This document shows, one piece after another, positions 13,721 to 21,747 of a stretch of 22,852 bases of DNA; within the stretch, counting starts at the first letter, position 1; the number at the start of each line of letters is the position of its first letter. Position numbers and translations under genes: made by a program. The DNA comes from an uncultured Akkermansia sp. Lineage in GTDB: Bacteria; Verrucomicrobiota; Verrucomicrobiia; Verrucomicrobiales; Akkermansiaceae. The DNA lies in NCBI GenBank assembly GCA_904501915.1, contig CAJGCV010000026.1, positions 1 through 22,852 on the forward strand, in the 5' to 3' direction. The notes beneath the pieces are model-generated. The model was not told the origin of the DNA. It did not search any database and saw only the letters and a program-made list of their open reading frames with translations.

Positions 13721-14829
13721 GCTACCCTGCCACCGCCGCAGACCCGGTGAACCACCGTCTCCTCTGCGTGGCAGAAGACGCCGTGCAGGGCTTCCACCGC
13801 TACCCTTTCCGTACCATTGCCACCCGCTGCGGGCTTGATGAAGCCGAAGTCGTCGGCCGTCTGCAGGCCATGCTGGCCGCCGGCACCATACGCCGCGTGC
13901 GCCAGACACTCCTTTCCACCAGCCTGGCAGAAGGTGCGCTCATCGCCTGGCAGGTGCCGGAGGAAAAGCTCGAAAGCGCCTATGCCTGGCTCTGCGCCAA
14001 CGATCCCTTCACCGGCCACGTGGTCATCCGTGAATGCAGCAACGCCGCTGCCCCCGGCGCCAGTTACCGCCTCTGGACCACCCTGAAAGTACCCACCGGC
14101 TACGGAAGCGTCGCCGAACACAACCAGTTACTCATGCAGCACATAGGCGCTACAGACTGGGTAGCCCTGCCCGTGGTGGGCATGTTTGCCCTGGGCGTGG
14201 GACACGCCCGCCGCGCCGGGCTCAAACCGGGCGACAAGCTGCCCACCCTGCCGGTTATGCAGCGTCCCTCCACCCCGCAGCTCAGCGAGCAGGAATGGGC
14301 CGTGCTGCTCAGCCTCAAAGAAAGCCTTACCCCCACCGAATTCACCCCCTGCCCCTGGGAGCAACGCGCTGCTGCCCTTGGCATGAGCACTGAGGATTAC
14401 TGCCGCATTGCCGAAGCGCTCGATTCCAGAAAAGTCATCGGCCGTTTTGCCACCTTTCTGGACCACCAGCGCCAGAGCGCCAACCGCAGCACCGGCACAG
14501 GTGCCGCCGGTCTCTTCCACTGGGCCGTACCCGCCGGCATGGAGGAACGCGCCGGCGCCGAATGCGGCCGCCACACCTGCATGACCCACTGCTACTGGCG
14601 CAGCGGTGGCGAAAAATTCGGCGGCGCCCAGATTATGGGCGTGGTTCACGCCCCCACCCGCGAGGACGTCCTCGCCCACAAAGCCACCATCGACTCCCAC
14701 CTCGCCGCCTGCGGCATCCCCCTGCTCCACACCGCCGTATTCTGGAGCCTCCGCGCCGAAATCCGCCCCAGCGAAATTTCTCCGCTCCAATACCGCAACT
14801 GGCTGCAAATCATGAACAATCACCTTTAA
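13717..14829 (+). CDS. Tandem AhbA/AhbB-like protein (siroheme decarboxylase-like, Lrp/AsnC type)
   Basis: 370 residues made of two similar halves. Each half has a winged-helix-like part (about 8-70 and 188-250) and an AsnC-type ferredoxin-like part. In AhbA/AhbB, which decarboxylate siroheme to didecarboxysiroheme in the alternative haem pathway, the second part carries THxYxR-type motifs. Here the first half has GHVVIRE...YRLWTTL (100-123) and the second has MTHCYWR...IMGVVHA (289-312). This matches an AhbA-AhbB fusion in one chain, although such proteins are often labelled Lrp/AsnC regulators. It overlaps ispE by 4 nt and closes the run. No other ahb gene is in the window, and no terminator follows. 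Role is an inference from motifs. Confidence 0.65.
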   Translation: MSYPATAADPVNHRLLCVAEDAVQGFHRYPFRTIATRCGLDEAEVVGRLQAMLAAGTIRRVRQTLLSTSLAEGALIAWQVPEEKLESAYAWLCANDPFTGHVVIRECSNAAAPGASYRLWTTLKVPTGYGSVAEHNQLLMQHIGATDWVALPVVGMFALGVGHARRAGLKPGDKLPTLPVMQRPSTPQLSEQEWAVLLSLKESLTPTEFTPCPWEQRAAALGMSTEDYCRIAEALDSRKVIGRFATFLDHQRQSANRSTGTGAAGLFHWAVPAGMEERAGAECGRHTCMTHCYWRSGGEKFGGAQIMGVVHAPTREDVLAHKATIDSHLAACGIPLLHTAVFWSLRAEIRPSEISPLQYRNWLQIMNNHL

Positions 14830-14846
14830 GCAGCCCCCGGCGACCC

Positions 14847-15021
14847 ATGTGTGTCCCAAAGACGGGGAAGCGACGAAATGCTTTGAAACCACCTGAGCCA
14901 CTTCCGCAGTTTTGCAGAGCTGCAGCTGGAAATAGGCCACCGCGATGCCACGCTGCTACGCACACGCTATGTGGACCAGCGCGGCGTACAGGCGGCAGCT
15001 CAGTTCTGGAATGCGGCATAA
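14847..15021 (+). pseudogene. Decayed C-terminal fragment of a tyrosine recombinase (integrase)
   Basis: In the frame from 14887 to the TAA at 15019-15021 the translation reads NHLSHFRSFAELQLEIGHRD followed by ATLLRTRYVDQRGVQAAAQFWNAA. This has the shape of a phage-type integrase end: a helix, the GH box, then the Tyr nucleophile context (TRY) and the aromatic tail AAxFW. A stop (TGA, 14884-14886) closes this frame upstream. One frame over, 14847-14888 gives VPKTGKRRNALK, which resembles the segment that normally precedes it, so a frameshift lies near 14886. The N-terminal and core parts are missing. It is non-functional debris of an integrated element, directly after the long operon. Confidence 0.62.
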
Positions 15022-15113
15022 GAAATATTGGCGTATAAATTTCTCGCAGTATTTCCACGAATGAGCACGCGCCATGACCGAGCAGCAGTAAATCAGCACC
15101 CTATTTTCCGGCG

Positions 15114-15200
15114 TAACCTTGGGTTTTCGTAACACTACCCCTGAATTTAACCTTGGGTTTTCGTAACGCTACCCCTGAATTTAACCTTGGTTTTTTGCAA
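15114..15200 (+). repeat. 34-bp tandem direct repeat, two copies plus a partial third
   Basis: Copies at 15114-15147 and 15148-15181 are head to tail and differ at one base (A at 15134, G at 15168). A third, degenerate 19-nt start lies at 15182-15200. The unit begins TAACCTTGGGTTTTCG and ends CCCCTGAATT. It lies between the integrase remnant and the ATPase promoter. There are no spacers, so it is not CRISPR. Between the integrase stop and the repeat (15022-15113) I see nothing. Confidence 0.85.
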
Positions 15201-15207
15201 ATTAGCA

Positions 15208-15236
15208 TTGACAGTAAACAAAAAAAGAAACATAAT
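15208..15236 (+). promoter_or_regulatory. Promoter of the DUF4143-type ATPase gene
   Basis: TTGACA (15208-15213), exactly 17 nt, then CATAAT (15231-15236). It is the closest match to consensus in the window, in an A-rich stretch, with a predicted start near 15243 and a leader of about 16 nt. Confidence 0.75.
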
Positions 15237-15258
15237 CTCTTTTCAGAAGAGAAGAGCC

Positions 15259-16613
15259 ATGAACAGACACGCATTGGAGAAGCTTAAAAGCTGGAAAAAT
15301 CACCCATTCCGGAAGCCCCTGCTGCTGATGGGCGCACGCCAGGTAGGCAAAACCTGGCTCATGCAGGAATTCGGGCGCAAGCATTTCAAAAGCGTAGCTT
15401 ACATACGATTCGACAACAGTGAACGAGCCCGCCGTTCCTTCAGCACAGATTTCGATATTCCCAGACTTCTGGAAACTATTTCCATTGAAGGAAAATGCAC
15501 TGTTGAACCCCAGAACACCCTCATCATTCTGGATGAAATTCAGGAATGCCCCGCTGCGCTCACATCACTGAAATACTTCTGCGAGGAAGCCAGAGAATAC
15601 GCCATTATTGCCGCAGGGTCACTTCTGGGCGTGGCCGACCACGTGGGCACCGGCTTTCCGGTCGGTAAAGTCGACAGGCTTAACCTCTACCCCATGAGTT
15701 ACTGCGAGTTTCTGGAAGCCACCGGCGAAGAACGCCTTGCAACCCTCTTACAAAAGCGGGACTGGAGCATGATCGCTCACTTTGAAGACCTCTACATCCG
15801 GCATCTGCGCACCTACCTGTATGTAGGCGGCATGCCGGGTGTGGTTCAGATATACGCCTCACTGCGCAACTATGAAGAAGTGCGCCAGGCGCAGCTCAAC
15901 CTGCTACGCGACTATCGCGAGGACTTCAGCAAACACGCTCCCAGCGAATCCCAGCCCAAAATGAACATGGTCTTGGACTCTATACCTGAACAGCTTGCAA
16001 AGGAAAACAAGCGATTTGTCTACAACGAGGTCTACGCCGGAGCCCGTCGTAAACCCCTGGAAATCCCTTTGCGCTGGTTGCAGGACGCCGGTCTGATTCA
16101 CCCTGTGCCACGCATCAAGAAACCAGCCCTTCCCATGTCCACCTATTGGGAATCCGGCATCAGCAAAGTCTATTTCCTGGATGTGGGTCTTTTATCTGCC
16201 GCCAGCGGACTGGAAGCCGGTACCCTTCTGGATGACAACGAAATCTTCGGTGAATTCAAGGGTGCCCTCGCAGAACAATTCGTACAGCAGGAATTACGCA
16301 CCACCTGTGAGCTTTCGCCCTGCTATTGGGCCAGCGAGAAAAAAACGCCAAAGCAGAGATTGATTTCCTCTGCACGCTCAAAGGAAACATCATCCCCATT
16401 GAGGTCAAAAGCGGAAAAAGCATACGTGCCCGCAGCCTACTGGTCTACTGCCAGCGCTTCCAGCCGCGCCACGCCATCCGCACATCCTTGCACCCCTACT
16501 CAGAAAGCCTTATCCCCTTCAAGTCGCCGCTGCATCCGCACACTGACTGCACGCTCACGGAATTACCCCTGTACGCCATCTCTCAGCTACCTGCCATCCT
16601 GACTACCCCATAA
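15259..16613 (+). pseudogene. AAA-type ATPase with DUF4143-like C-terminus, frameshifted at an A7 run
   Basis: Start at the ATG 15259 (MNRHALEKLKSWKNHPFRKP). Walker A is GARQVGKT (25-32) and Walker B LIILDEIQECP (88-98); GGMPGVV follows in the middle, all typical of the bacterial AAA_14/DUF4143 family of unknown function, common on mobile DNA. The frame is intact to about 16338. There, after YWASE, a run of seven A (16339-16345) leads into a foreign reading to 16602. In the -1 frame the true family ending resumes: KNAKAEIDFL, IIPIEVKSGK, and on to ELPLYAIS, stopping at 16613. One extra A would give a continuous protein of 451 residues. The shift could be a real mutation, programmed or slippage-corrected, or a sequencing error. 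Confidence 0.8.
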
Positions 16614-16699
16614 CCCGCCCCTGGCGGAGCTAAGGCGCCCTTGGCAACTCTGAAATTCAACAGAATAAAAATTGCAAATGTGCCGGAATGGTCGTTATA

Positions 16700-16745
16700 G
16701 CAAACTAAAAACCAGCGCCGGGCAGAAACAAGTTCTACCCGGCGC
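16700..16745 (-). terminator. Terminator of the O-acetylhomoserine sulfhydrylase gene
   Basis: A 13-bp stem with one mismatch (16715-16727 with 16733-16745; core GCGCCGGG/CCCGGCGC) and a 5-nt loop, followed on the minus strand by TGGTTTTTAG. It lies just past the minus-strand gene's stop. The remaining stretch 16614-16699 shows nothing recognisable. Confidence 0.85.
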
Positions 16746-16766
16746 GGAAAAACAAGGGAATGGCGC

Positions 16767-18041
16767 TTAAATCTGAGCCAGAGCCTGCTTGAGGTCATCG
16801 ATGATATCCTCGGCATCCTCGATACCCACGGAGAAGCGGATGAGGTCGGGCTTCACGCCGGCTTCCTCCAGCTGCTTGTCTGTAAGCTGGCGGTGGGTGT
16901 GGCTGGCGGGATGCAGCACGCAGGTGCGGGCATCTGCCACGTGGGTGACGATAGAGCAAAGCTTCAGGCTGTCAATGAACTTGATAGCACGCTCACGCCC
17001 GCCCTTGATACCGAAGGTAACCACACCGCATGTGCGGCCGCCGTCGAACTGCTTCTGGGCAAGCTCGTAGTACTTGTTATCGGGCAGACCGGCATAGTTA
17101 ATCCATGCCACATCCTCCTGGGTGGAGAGGAACTCGGCCACCTTCTGCGCATTTTCGCAATGGCGCGGCACACGCAGGTGCAGGGTTTCCAGCCCCAGAT
17201 TGAGCAGGAAGGCATTGAAGGGCGAGGGAATGGAGCCCAGGTCGCGCATGAGGGTCACGGTGCACTTGGTAATGTATGCGCCGGCGCCGAAGGCTTCCGT
17301 GTACACCAGGCCGTGGTAGGAATCATCGGGTCTGGTAAGGCCGGGGAACTTGTCAGCATGGGCAGCCCAGTCAAACTTGCCGCTGTCAACCACTACACCG
17401 CCCACCTGGGTGGCGTGGCCATCCATGTATTTGGTGGTGGAGTGCATCACAATATCTGCCCCGTGCTCAAAGGGACGGCAGTTCATGGGGGTGGCAAAGG
17501 TATTATCCACAATCAACGGCACGCCGTTCCTGTGGGCAATACGCGCCATCTTCTCGATATCCAGCACCTGCAGAGAGGGGTTCGAAATCGTCTCGCCGAA
17601 CACGCACTTGGTGTTGGGGCGGAAGGCTTTCTGAATTTCTTCTTCAGGAGCGTCCTGGTCCACAAAGGTGCAATCGATGCCGAACTTCTTGAAGGTCACG
17701 GCAAACAGATTGTATGTACCGCCATACAATGCACTGGTGCACACAAAGTGATCGCCCGCCTCGCAGATGTTGAATACGGAGTAGAACGATGCCGCCTGTC
17801 CGGATGAGGTCAGGATGGCTGCCACGCCCCCTTCCAGCTCAGCTATCTTCTTGGCCACGCACTCGTTGGTGGGGTTCTGCAAGCGGGTATAGAAGAAACC
17901 GGCTTCCTCCAAATCGAACAGGCGTGCCATCTGGTCGCTCGTCTCGTATTTAAAGGTGGTGGACTGGTAGATGGGGACTACGCGGGGCTCTCCCTTACCG
18001 GGATTCCAGCCGCTCTGAACGCATATGGTGGATGTCTTCAT
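16767..18041 (-). CDS. metY: O-acetylhomoserine sulfhydrylase (aminocarboxypropyltransferase)
   Basis: PLP-dependent enzyme of the Cys/Met metabolism family that joins sulfide to O-acetyl-L-homoserine, giving homocysteine for methionine synthesis. 424 residues, the usual length for MetY and longer than cystathionine synthases or lyases (about 380-400). The N-terminus has QSTTFKY and FFYTRLQNPTN (phosphate-binding Tyr51/Arg53). SSGQAASFYS follows, then VDNTFATP with the PLP-binding Asp179, and HSTTKYMDGH with the Schiff-base Lys204. The C-terminal VGIEDAEDIIDDLKQAL is typical. It stands alone with its own promoter and terminator, divergent from the transglutaminase-like gene at 18218. Exact substrate (O-acetyl versus O-succinyl) is inferred from length and motifs. 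Confidence 0.92.
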   Translation of the reverse strand: MKTSTICVQSGWNPGKGEPRVVPIYQSTTFKYETSDQMARLFDLEEAGFFYTRLQNPTNECVAKKIAELEGGVAAILTSSGQAASFYSVFNICEAGDHFVCTSALYGGTYNLFAVTFKKFGIDCTFVDQDAPEEEIQKAFRPNTKCVFGETISNPSLQVLDIEKMARIAHRNGVPLIVDNTFATPMNCRPFEHGADIVMHSTTKYMDGHATQVGGVVVDSGKFDWAAHADKFPGLTRPDDSYHGLVYTEAFGAGAYITKCTVTLMRDLGSIPSPFNAFLLNLGLETLHLRVPRHCENAQKVAEFLSTQEDVAWINYAGLPDNKYYELAQKQFDGGRTCGVVTFGIKGGRERAIKFIDSLKLCSIVTHVADARTCVLHPASHTHRQLTDKQLEEAGVKPDLIRFSVGIEDAEDIIDDLKQALAQI

Positions 18042-18053
18042 AACTTGCGCACC

Positions 18054-18082
18054 ACTCTACCATATTCCGCGCCACGCTACAA
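18054..18082 (-). promoter_or_regulatory. Promoter of the O-acetylhomoserine sulfhydrylase gene
   Basis: On the minus strand: TTGTAG (18082-18077), 17 nt, TAGAGT (18059-18054). Twelve nucleotides separate the -10 from the ATG at 18041, so the leader is about 6 nt. No S-box or other methionine-responsive leader fits in that space. Confidence 0.6.
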
Positions 18083-18176
18083 GCATTCTCTGCGTGCTGA
18101 CACGATATTCTACTAAAACAGTATGTAAAAGATAAGAAATTAACGCCCGAATAGTCGATAAAAGGCGTTTTTTAGA

Positions 18177-18205
18177 TTGACTCCATGGGGTATACAAGGT
18201 AGAGT
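18177..18205 (+). promoter_or_regulatory. Promoter of the secreted transglutaminase-like operon
   Basis: TTGACT (18177-18182), 17 nt, TAGAGT (18200-18205), the same -10 hexamer as the divergent gene. Predicted start near 18212, at the GTG or 6 nt before the ATG 18218. Between the two divergent promoters (18083-18176) there is AT-rich DNA with no gene. Confidence 0.7.
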
Positions 18206-18217
18206 AAGTTTGTGGCA

Positions 18218-20707
18218 ATGAGAACAATTTTCAAATTATTATCCCTCTCACTTCTGGCACCGCTGTGTTTCGGGACACTGCAGGCAAAGGATGAGGCTGC
18301 GCCAGACAAAGCGCCAAAAAAAGCCAAGGTAAGCAAGGAACCGAAGGCCGACAAAGAGGCTGACACAAATTACATCTCGAAAACGATACCTAGCTGGGCA
18401 AACCCCACGGCAACACAGAATTCTCTGGCATCGAAAATACGCTCGACGCTGAAATCCCCGGAACCGGAACGCGTCGTCAAGTTTGTAGAAAGCCCGAAGA
18501 ACCGACTTCTGGTGGCGCAGTACATGCTGGCGCAGTTTGACACAATGACGCCGGAAGACATGATCAGGCGCAGCCGGGAGAAAGACGCTAATACGCTGGA
18601 CCGGCTTCCGGATGAAATCAAGGCAGACAAGAACAAGCTCAAGACACTTCGTGGCAAGGAACGCACGGCGTTCGCATCGGCTATCAGGGCAAAGGAAGCC
18701 ACACTCCGGAAATTGAAGGTAGACATCAAGAACCAGGCACCGTGGACCTTGTCAGAACTTTCGCGCCACCGCGATGGCAGCAAAGTGCTCAAGCAAGTGA
18801 CAGGCAACCTGGAATGGATGGAAAACATCTGCTTCTCCGGCCCCTGCGTAGCACCCGGGCGCGTGTTGTACGTCATTTCCATGATTGCCAAGAAGCACCC
18901 CGACGTGTACAAGGACAAAGTGGTGCGTGACATAGCCACCGCAATAGGTCTGGAATGGGCACGCTATGGCTACGACCTTGGCAAGGTGATGGATCGTGCG
19001 GATTTCTACATCGAGCACTGGAAAGAAGGGCGACTGAATGTCTTGTTTGACACCTTGCCCATGTACCTGCGGCGCATTGTATGCGGCTGCAAGGGCGACA
19101 ACATAGCCGGTGACCGCATCAGTCTCGAATGGGCTCTGGACAATGTGCACGTGGCGGCAGAACGCTACATGGGCAGCCCGCACCGCCTGGGTTACCGTCT
19201 GTACAACCTCTTTGGCGACAGCATCCACGGCGCACAATACTACATGCCATGGGATCACATATACGGAGGCAACCACTTCACGAGATCGCTTTATGTAGGG
19301 TGCGTGTGCGGTGGTATCTCCCACTTCGGCGCCTTTGCGGCCGTTGCCAACGGCGTACCTGCCCTCACCAACGGCGAGCCGGGGCACTGTGCCTACATTC
19401 TGTGGCTCAACGGCAAATGGACACCCGGCAACACCGTAAGCTGGGAACGCGGTCCGCACTGGCAGCCCGTTCTGAACATGTGGGGGGCATTCTCCTCCCT
19501 GCACCTGGGTTCAGAGCTGTACGAAAAACTGGACCCGGATACCCACGCCTCCAACGTATACCGCGTTCTGGCACACCAGGCAGCCGCCAGAAAAGACAAA
19601 AATGCCATCAACTATTTCAAAGATGCGGTCACGGCTCAACCCATCAACATCGCCGTATGGCAGGAATACAACAACTTCCTGAGCGCCAGTAAAGCCGACG
19701 ATATGAAACTGCTGAGCAACCTGCACGATGACCTGTGTTACCTGGTTGCACCCCGCTACCCGGAGGTGGTATCAACATTCCTGAGCGCCTGGGTATACCC
19801 CAAGATGAAAAACGCCCAGATGGCCGCCAAGGATTTGATGCCACGCTACCATGCCTTCTGGGACAACGTGCGCGATATGGGACCTGAACGCTGGAGAATT
19901 GAAAAATTCGGTCGCCGCCAGATTGAGCTGCTGACCCACCAGGATCCGCCCGATGGCAAGGAAATACCGCCGCCAGCACCCGAACGAGCCATTCCGGTAT
20001 ACAAACTCATGATGAACAACCTGGCCTCCAAGGCAGATTATCTGCCTGTAATGATGGGCTGGGGGGACGAACTGGCAAAGGGCATAGGCGGTGCAGACGG
20101 CACAACGATTACCACCCTGACCAAGGATATCTCAAAAACCGCCACAGGAGCCATGGGTGGTGGCGACAACACCAAGGTCACGGGTCAGATGATGATGGCG
20201 GCAGCCAAAGCGAAGGACATAGCCACATTCCAGCGACTCGGAGCCAACTGCCAGGACAAGATGGAAACCCCGGGAGACATGCCGGAGCTTCCGGACATGC
20301 CGGGCAAGCTGCTCTCAGAAAATGGCCTGCTGGCCACCAGCTCCACCTGCAACCACGATTCCGCCATTTCGCACTGGAACGTATTGCGCACATGTGGCGG
20401 CCGCTTCCACACCGATAAGGATGAAAACGCCTGGGCTTCCGTCATGCTTCCGAAGCCGTGTTACGTCAACGGGGTTGTCATCGTAACCACGAACGGCAAT
20501 CACCACCGGCTCAACAACATGGTGGTTCAGATTTCTGACGACGGCCAAAGTTGGACCGACCTCAAGAGCCTGGGCAACTGCAACCAGCGCGTCATCAAAA
20601 TCGAATTCCAGGAACACCTGGGCCGCCACATACGCATCCTGCGCAAGGGTGGGCCCGAATTCTTCCATCTCAACGGCATATACGTATACGGACGAGACGC
20701 AGCCTAA
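18218..20707 (+). CDS. Secreted transglutaminase-like protein with C-terminal F5/8C-like domain
   Basis: 829 residues from the ATG at 18218; a GTG two codons upstream (18212) is an alternative that coincides with the predicted transcript start. Residues 1-23 form a signal peptide (LLSLSLLAPLCFGTLQA), followed by a Lys-rich linker (24-50). The middle holds a Cys-His core of transglutaminase type: GCVCGGISHFGAF (Cys364 of the ATG numbering), GVPALTNGEPGHCAYI (His390), then GKWTPGN. A helical region (about 430-620) follows. The last 125 residues (about 703-829) resemble an F5/8C or discoidin-type beta sandwich: HTDKDENAWASVMLP, YVNGVVIVTTNG, VQISDDGQSWTDL, RHIRIL and the end FFHLNGIYVYG. Such domains bind glycans or surfaces. 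The substrate is unknown; crosslinking, hydrolysis or deamidation are all possible. Confidence 0.78.
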   Translation: MRTIFKLLSLSLLAPLCFGTLQAKDEAAPDKAPKKAKVSKEPKADKEADTNYISKTIPSWANPTATQNSLASKIRSTLKSPEPERVVKFVESPKNRLLVAQYMLAQFDTMTPEDMIRRSREKDANTLDRLPDEIKADKNKLKTLRGKERTAFASAIRAKEATLRKLKVDIKNQAPWTLSELSRHRDGSKVLKQVTGNLEWMENICFSGPCVAPGRVLYVISMIAKKHPDVYKDKVVRDIATAIGLEWARYGYDLGKVMDRADFYIEHWKEGRLNVLFDTLPMYLRRIVCGCKGDNIAGDRISLEWALDNVHVAAERYMGSPHRLGYRLYNLFGDSIHGAQYYMPWDHIYGGNHFTRSLYVGCVCGGISHFGAFAAVANGVPALTNGEPGHCAYILWLNGKWTPGNTVSWERGPHWQPVLNMWGAFSSLHLGSELYEKLDPDTHASNVYRVLAHQAAARKDKNAINYFKDAVTAQPINIAVWQEYNNFLSASKADDMKLLSNLHDDLCYLVAPRYPEVVSTFLSAWVYPKMKNAQMAAKDLMPRYHAFWDNVRDMGPERWRIEKFGRRQIELLTHQDPPDGKEIPPPAPERAIPVYKLMMNNLASKADYLPVMMGWGDELAKGIGGADGTTITTLTKDISKTATGAMGGGDNTKVTGQMMMAAAKAKDIATFQRLGANCQDKMETPGDMPELPDMPGKLLSENGLLATSSTCNHDSAISHWNVLRTCGGRFHTDKDENAWASVMLPKPCYVNGVVIVTTNGNHHRLNNMVVQISDDGQSWTDLKSLGNCNQRVIKIEFQEHLGRHIRILRKGGPEFFHLNGIYVYGRDAA

Positions 20708-20731
20708 ACATTGTTATTCCTAGCAACCAGC

Positions 20732-21661
20732 ATGAAAAAAGCATTTTATCTTGCCTTGTTGGCCACCGGACTGCTGACCACACTGCAGCCCGCCCTGGCA
20801 GCCAAGCAATACGATACCCAGGAAGCCGCTTCAGCCGAAGCAACGGACGATGGCTACATCCTCTTCGTCTACGCCAAGGGCTGGGATCGTTTCAGTGAGG
20901 CACTTTGCAAAAAGGTCATCGCTGCCCCGGAAGTACAGAAAGCCGCAGGCGAAGCCGCGCTCATTCTGGCACCGTTCTACCAATACGCCACAAATGAAGA
21001 ACGCCAGGCACAGCGCGCCGTATGGGGTTCGCTGGCCGAGCCAGGTGCTGCATCCATGGAAACATACCCCTGCCTCCTCATGTATGACCGCGACGGATAT
21101 CTCTATGGCCGAGTCCAGGGGCCCGTCTTACTGCGCGGCACCATGGAGGAAATTGCAGCTGAGGTAAAAACCAAACTGGAAGCCAAACATAAGCAGGAGG
21201 AAATTCTGAAGAGCGCCACAAACCTGAAAGGCGCGGAAGCCGCCAGAGTCCTGGCCGAAGCATGCAAATTTGACTGCATTGAATGGCCCAGAAACATCCG
21301 CAATATCGTCAAGCAGGCCGACCCGAATGATGAATCCGGCATGGTGCGCCGTCTGCACTTCGATGGCTGGGGACTTGCCCAGAAATACTGCGGCAGCGAC
21401 AAGGATGGCGGACTTGAACTGGGTCCCGTTGCCACAGTCCAGGAAATGGAGAAAATGCTCAAGGATGAAGCATACACCAATGAGCAGAAACAGGTGTTCC
21501 ACGCTATCATCATCGGTACCCTGCGCCGCAGCGATGGTCCTGCCAACGCAGCCAAGATTCGTTCGCATGCCCTGGAAATCAAGAAGTTGAACCCGAACTC
21601 AAACCTGGGTGTCACCGCAGACCAGATTATCAAACTCTGGGTTGCAGATAAGAAGAAATAA
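20732..21661 (+). CDS. Exported thioredoxin-like protein lacking the CXXC motif
   Basis: 309 residues from the ATG at 20732, 24 nt after the stop of the transglutaminase-like gene; an in-frame TTG at 20711 is less likely. Residues 1-23 form a signal peptide (MKKAFYLALLATGLLTTLQPALA). The next part has the thioredoxin-like order: GYILFVYAKGWDRFSEALCKKV, where the usual WCxxC is WDRFSEAL; a vl.dpev-like APEVQKAAG; and YPCLLMYDRDGYLYGRVQG, where the Pro matches the cis-Pro strand. The second half is helical (about 140-309). Without the redox Cys pair it is more likely a binding or scaffold protein than an oxidoreductase. It shares the operon and a strong terminator with its neighbour. The fold call is from pattern only. 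Confidence 0.72.
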   Translation: MKKAFYLALLATGLLTTLQPALAAKQYDTQEAASAEATDDGYILFVYAKGWDRFSEALCKKVIAAPEVQKAAGEAALILAPFYQYATNEERQAQRAVWGSLAEPGAASMETYPCLLMYDRDGYLYGRVQGPVLLRGTMEEIAAEVKTKLEAKHKQEEILKSATNLKGAEAARVLAEACKFDCIEWPRNIRNIVKQADPNDESGMVRRLHFDGWGLAQKYCGSDKDGGLELGPVATVQEMEKMLKDEAYTNEQKQVFHAIIIGTLRRSDGPANAAKIRSHALEIKKLNPNSNLGVTADQIIKLWVADKKK

Positions 21662-21688
21662 CGCAGATTCTGCAGCTCACCATACGAA

Positions 21689-21730
21689 AAGCAGCCCTTG
21701 CCGGAAAAAACGGCAAGGGCTGCTTCTCTG
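21689..21730. terminator. Strong terminator after the transglutaminase-like operon
   Basis: A perfect stem of at least 13 bp (GCAGCCCTTGCCG 21691-21703 with its complement 21711-21723, extendable by two A:T pairs) has a 7-nt A-rich loop, then TTCTCTG. Read on the minus strand it is followed by TTTTCG, so it may also serve the converging acyltransferase gene. Confidence 0.88.
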
Positions 21731-21747
21731 TAAAAATATACACGCCG

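Noticed and set aside
11693..13909. Long minus-strand open frame (738 codons) across xth end, the spermidine-synthase-like gene, ftsB-like, ispE and beyond
   Set aside because: It lies antisense to several well-supported genes, and its translation is Gly/Ala/His-rich without domain order. This is the usual antisense shadow of GC-biased third positions.
15114..15200. CRISPR array
   Set aside because: The copies are contiguous with no spacers between them, and no cas-like gene is present.
16346..16602. Native C-terminus of the ATPase in its original frame after the A7 run
   Set aside because: The reading is Ser/Pro/Arg/Thr-rich with no family match, while the neighbouring frame gives the expected IEVKSGK ending.
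16893..17807. Plus-strand open frame (304 codons) opposite the O-acetylhomoserine sulfhydrylase gene
   Set aside because: Antisense to a gene with all PLP motifs; the translation is His/Gly/Val-rich shadow.
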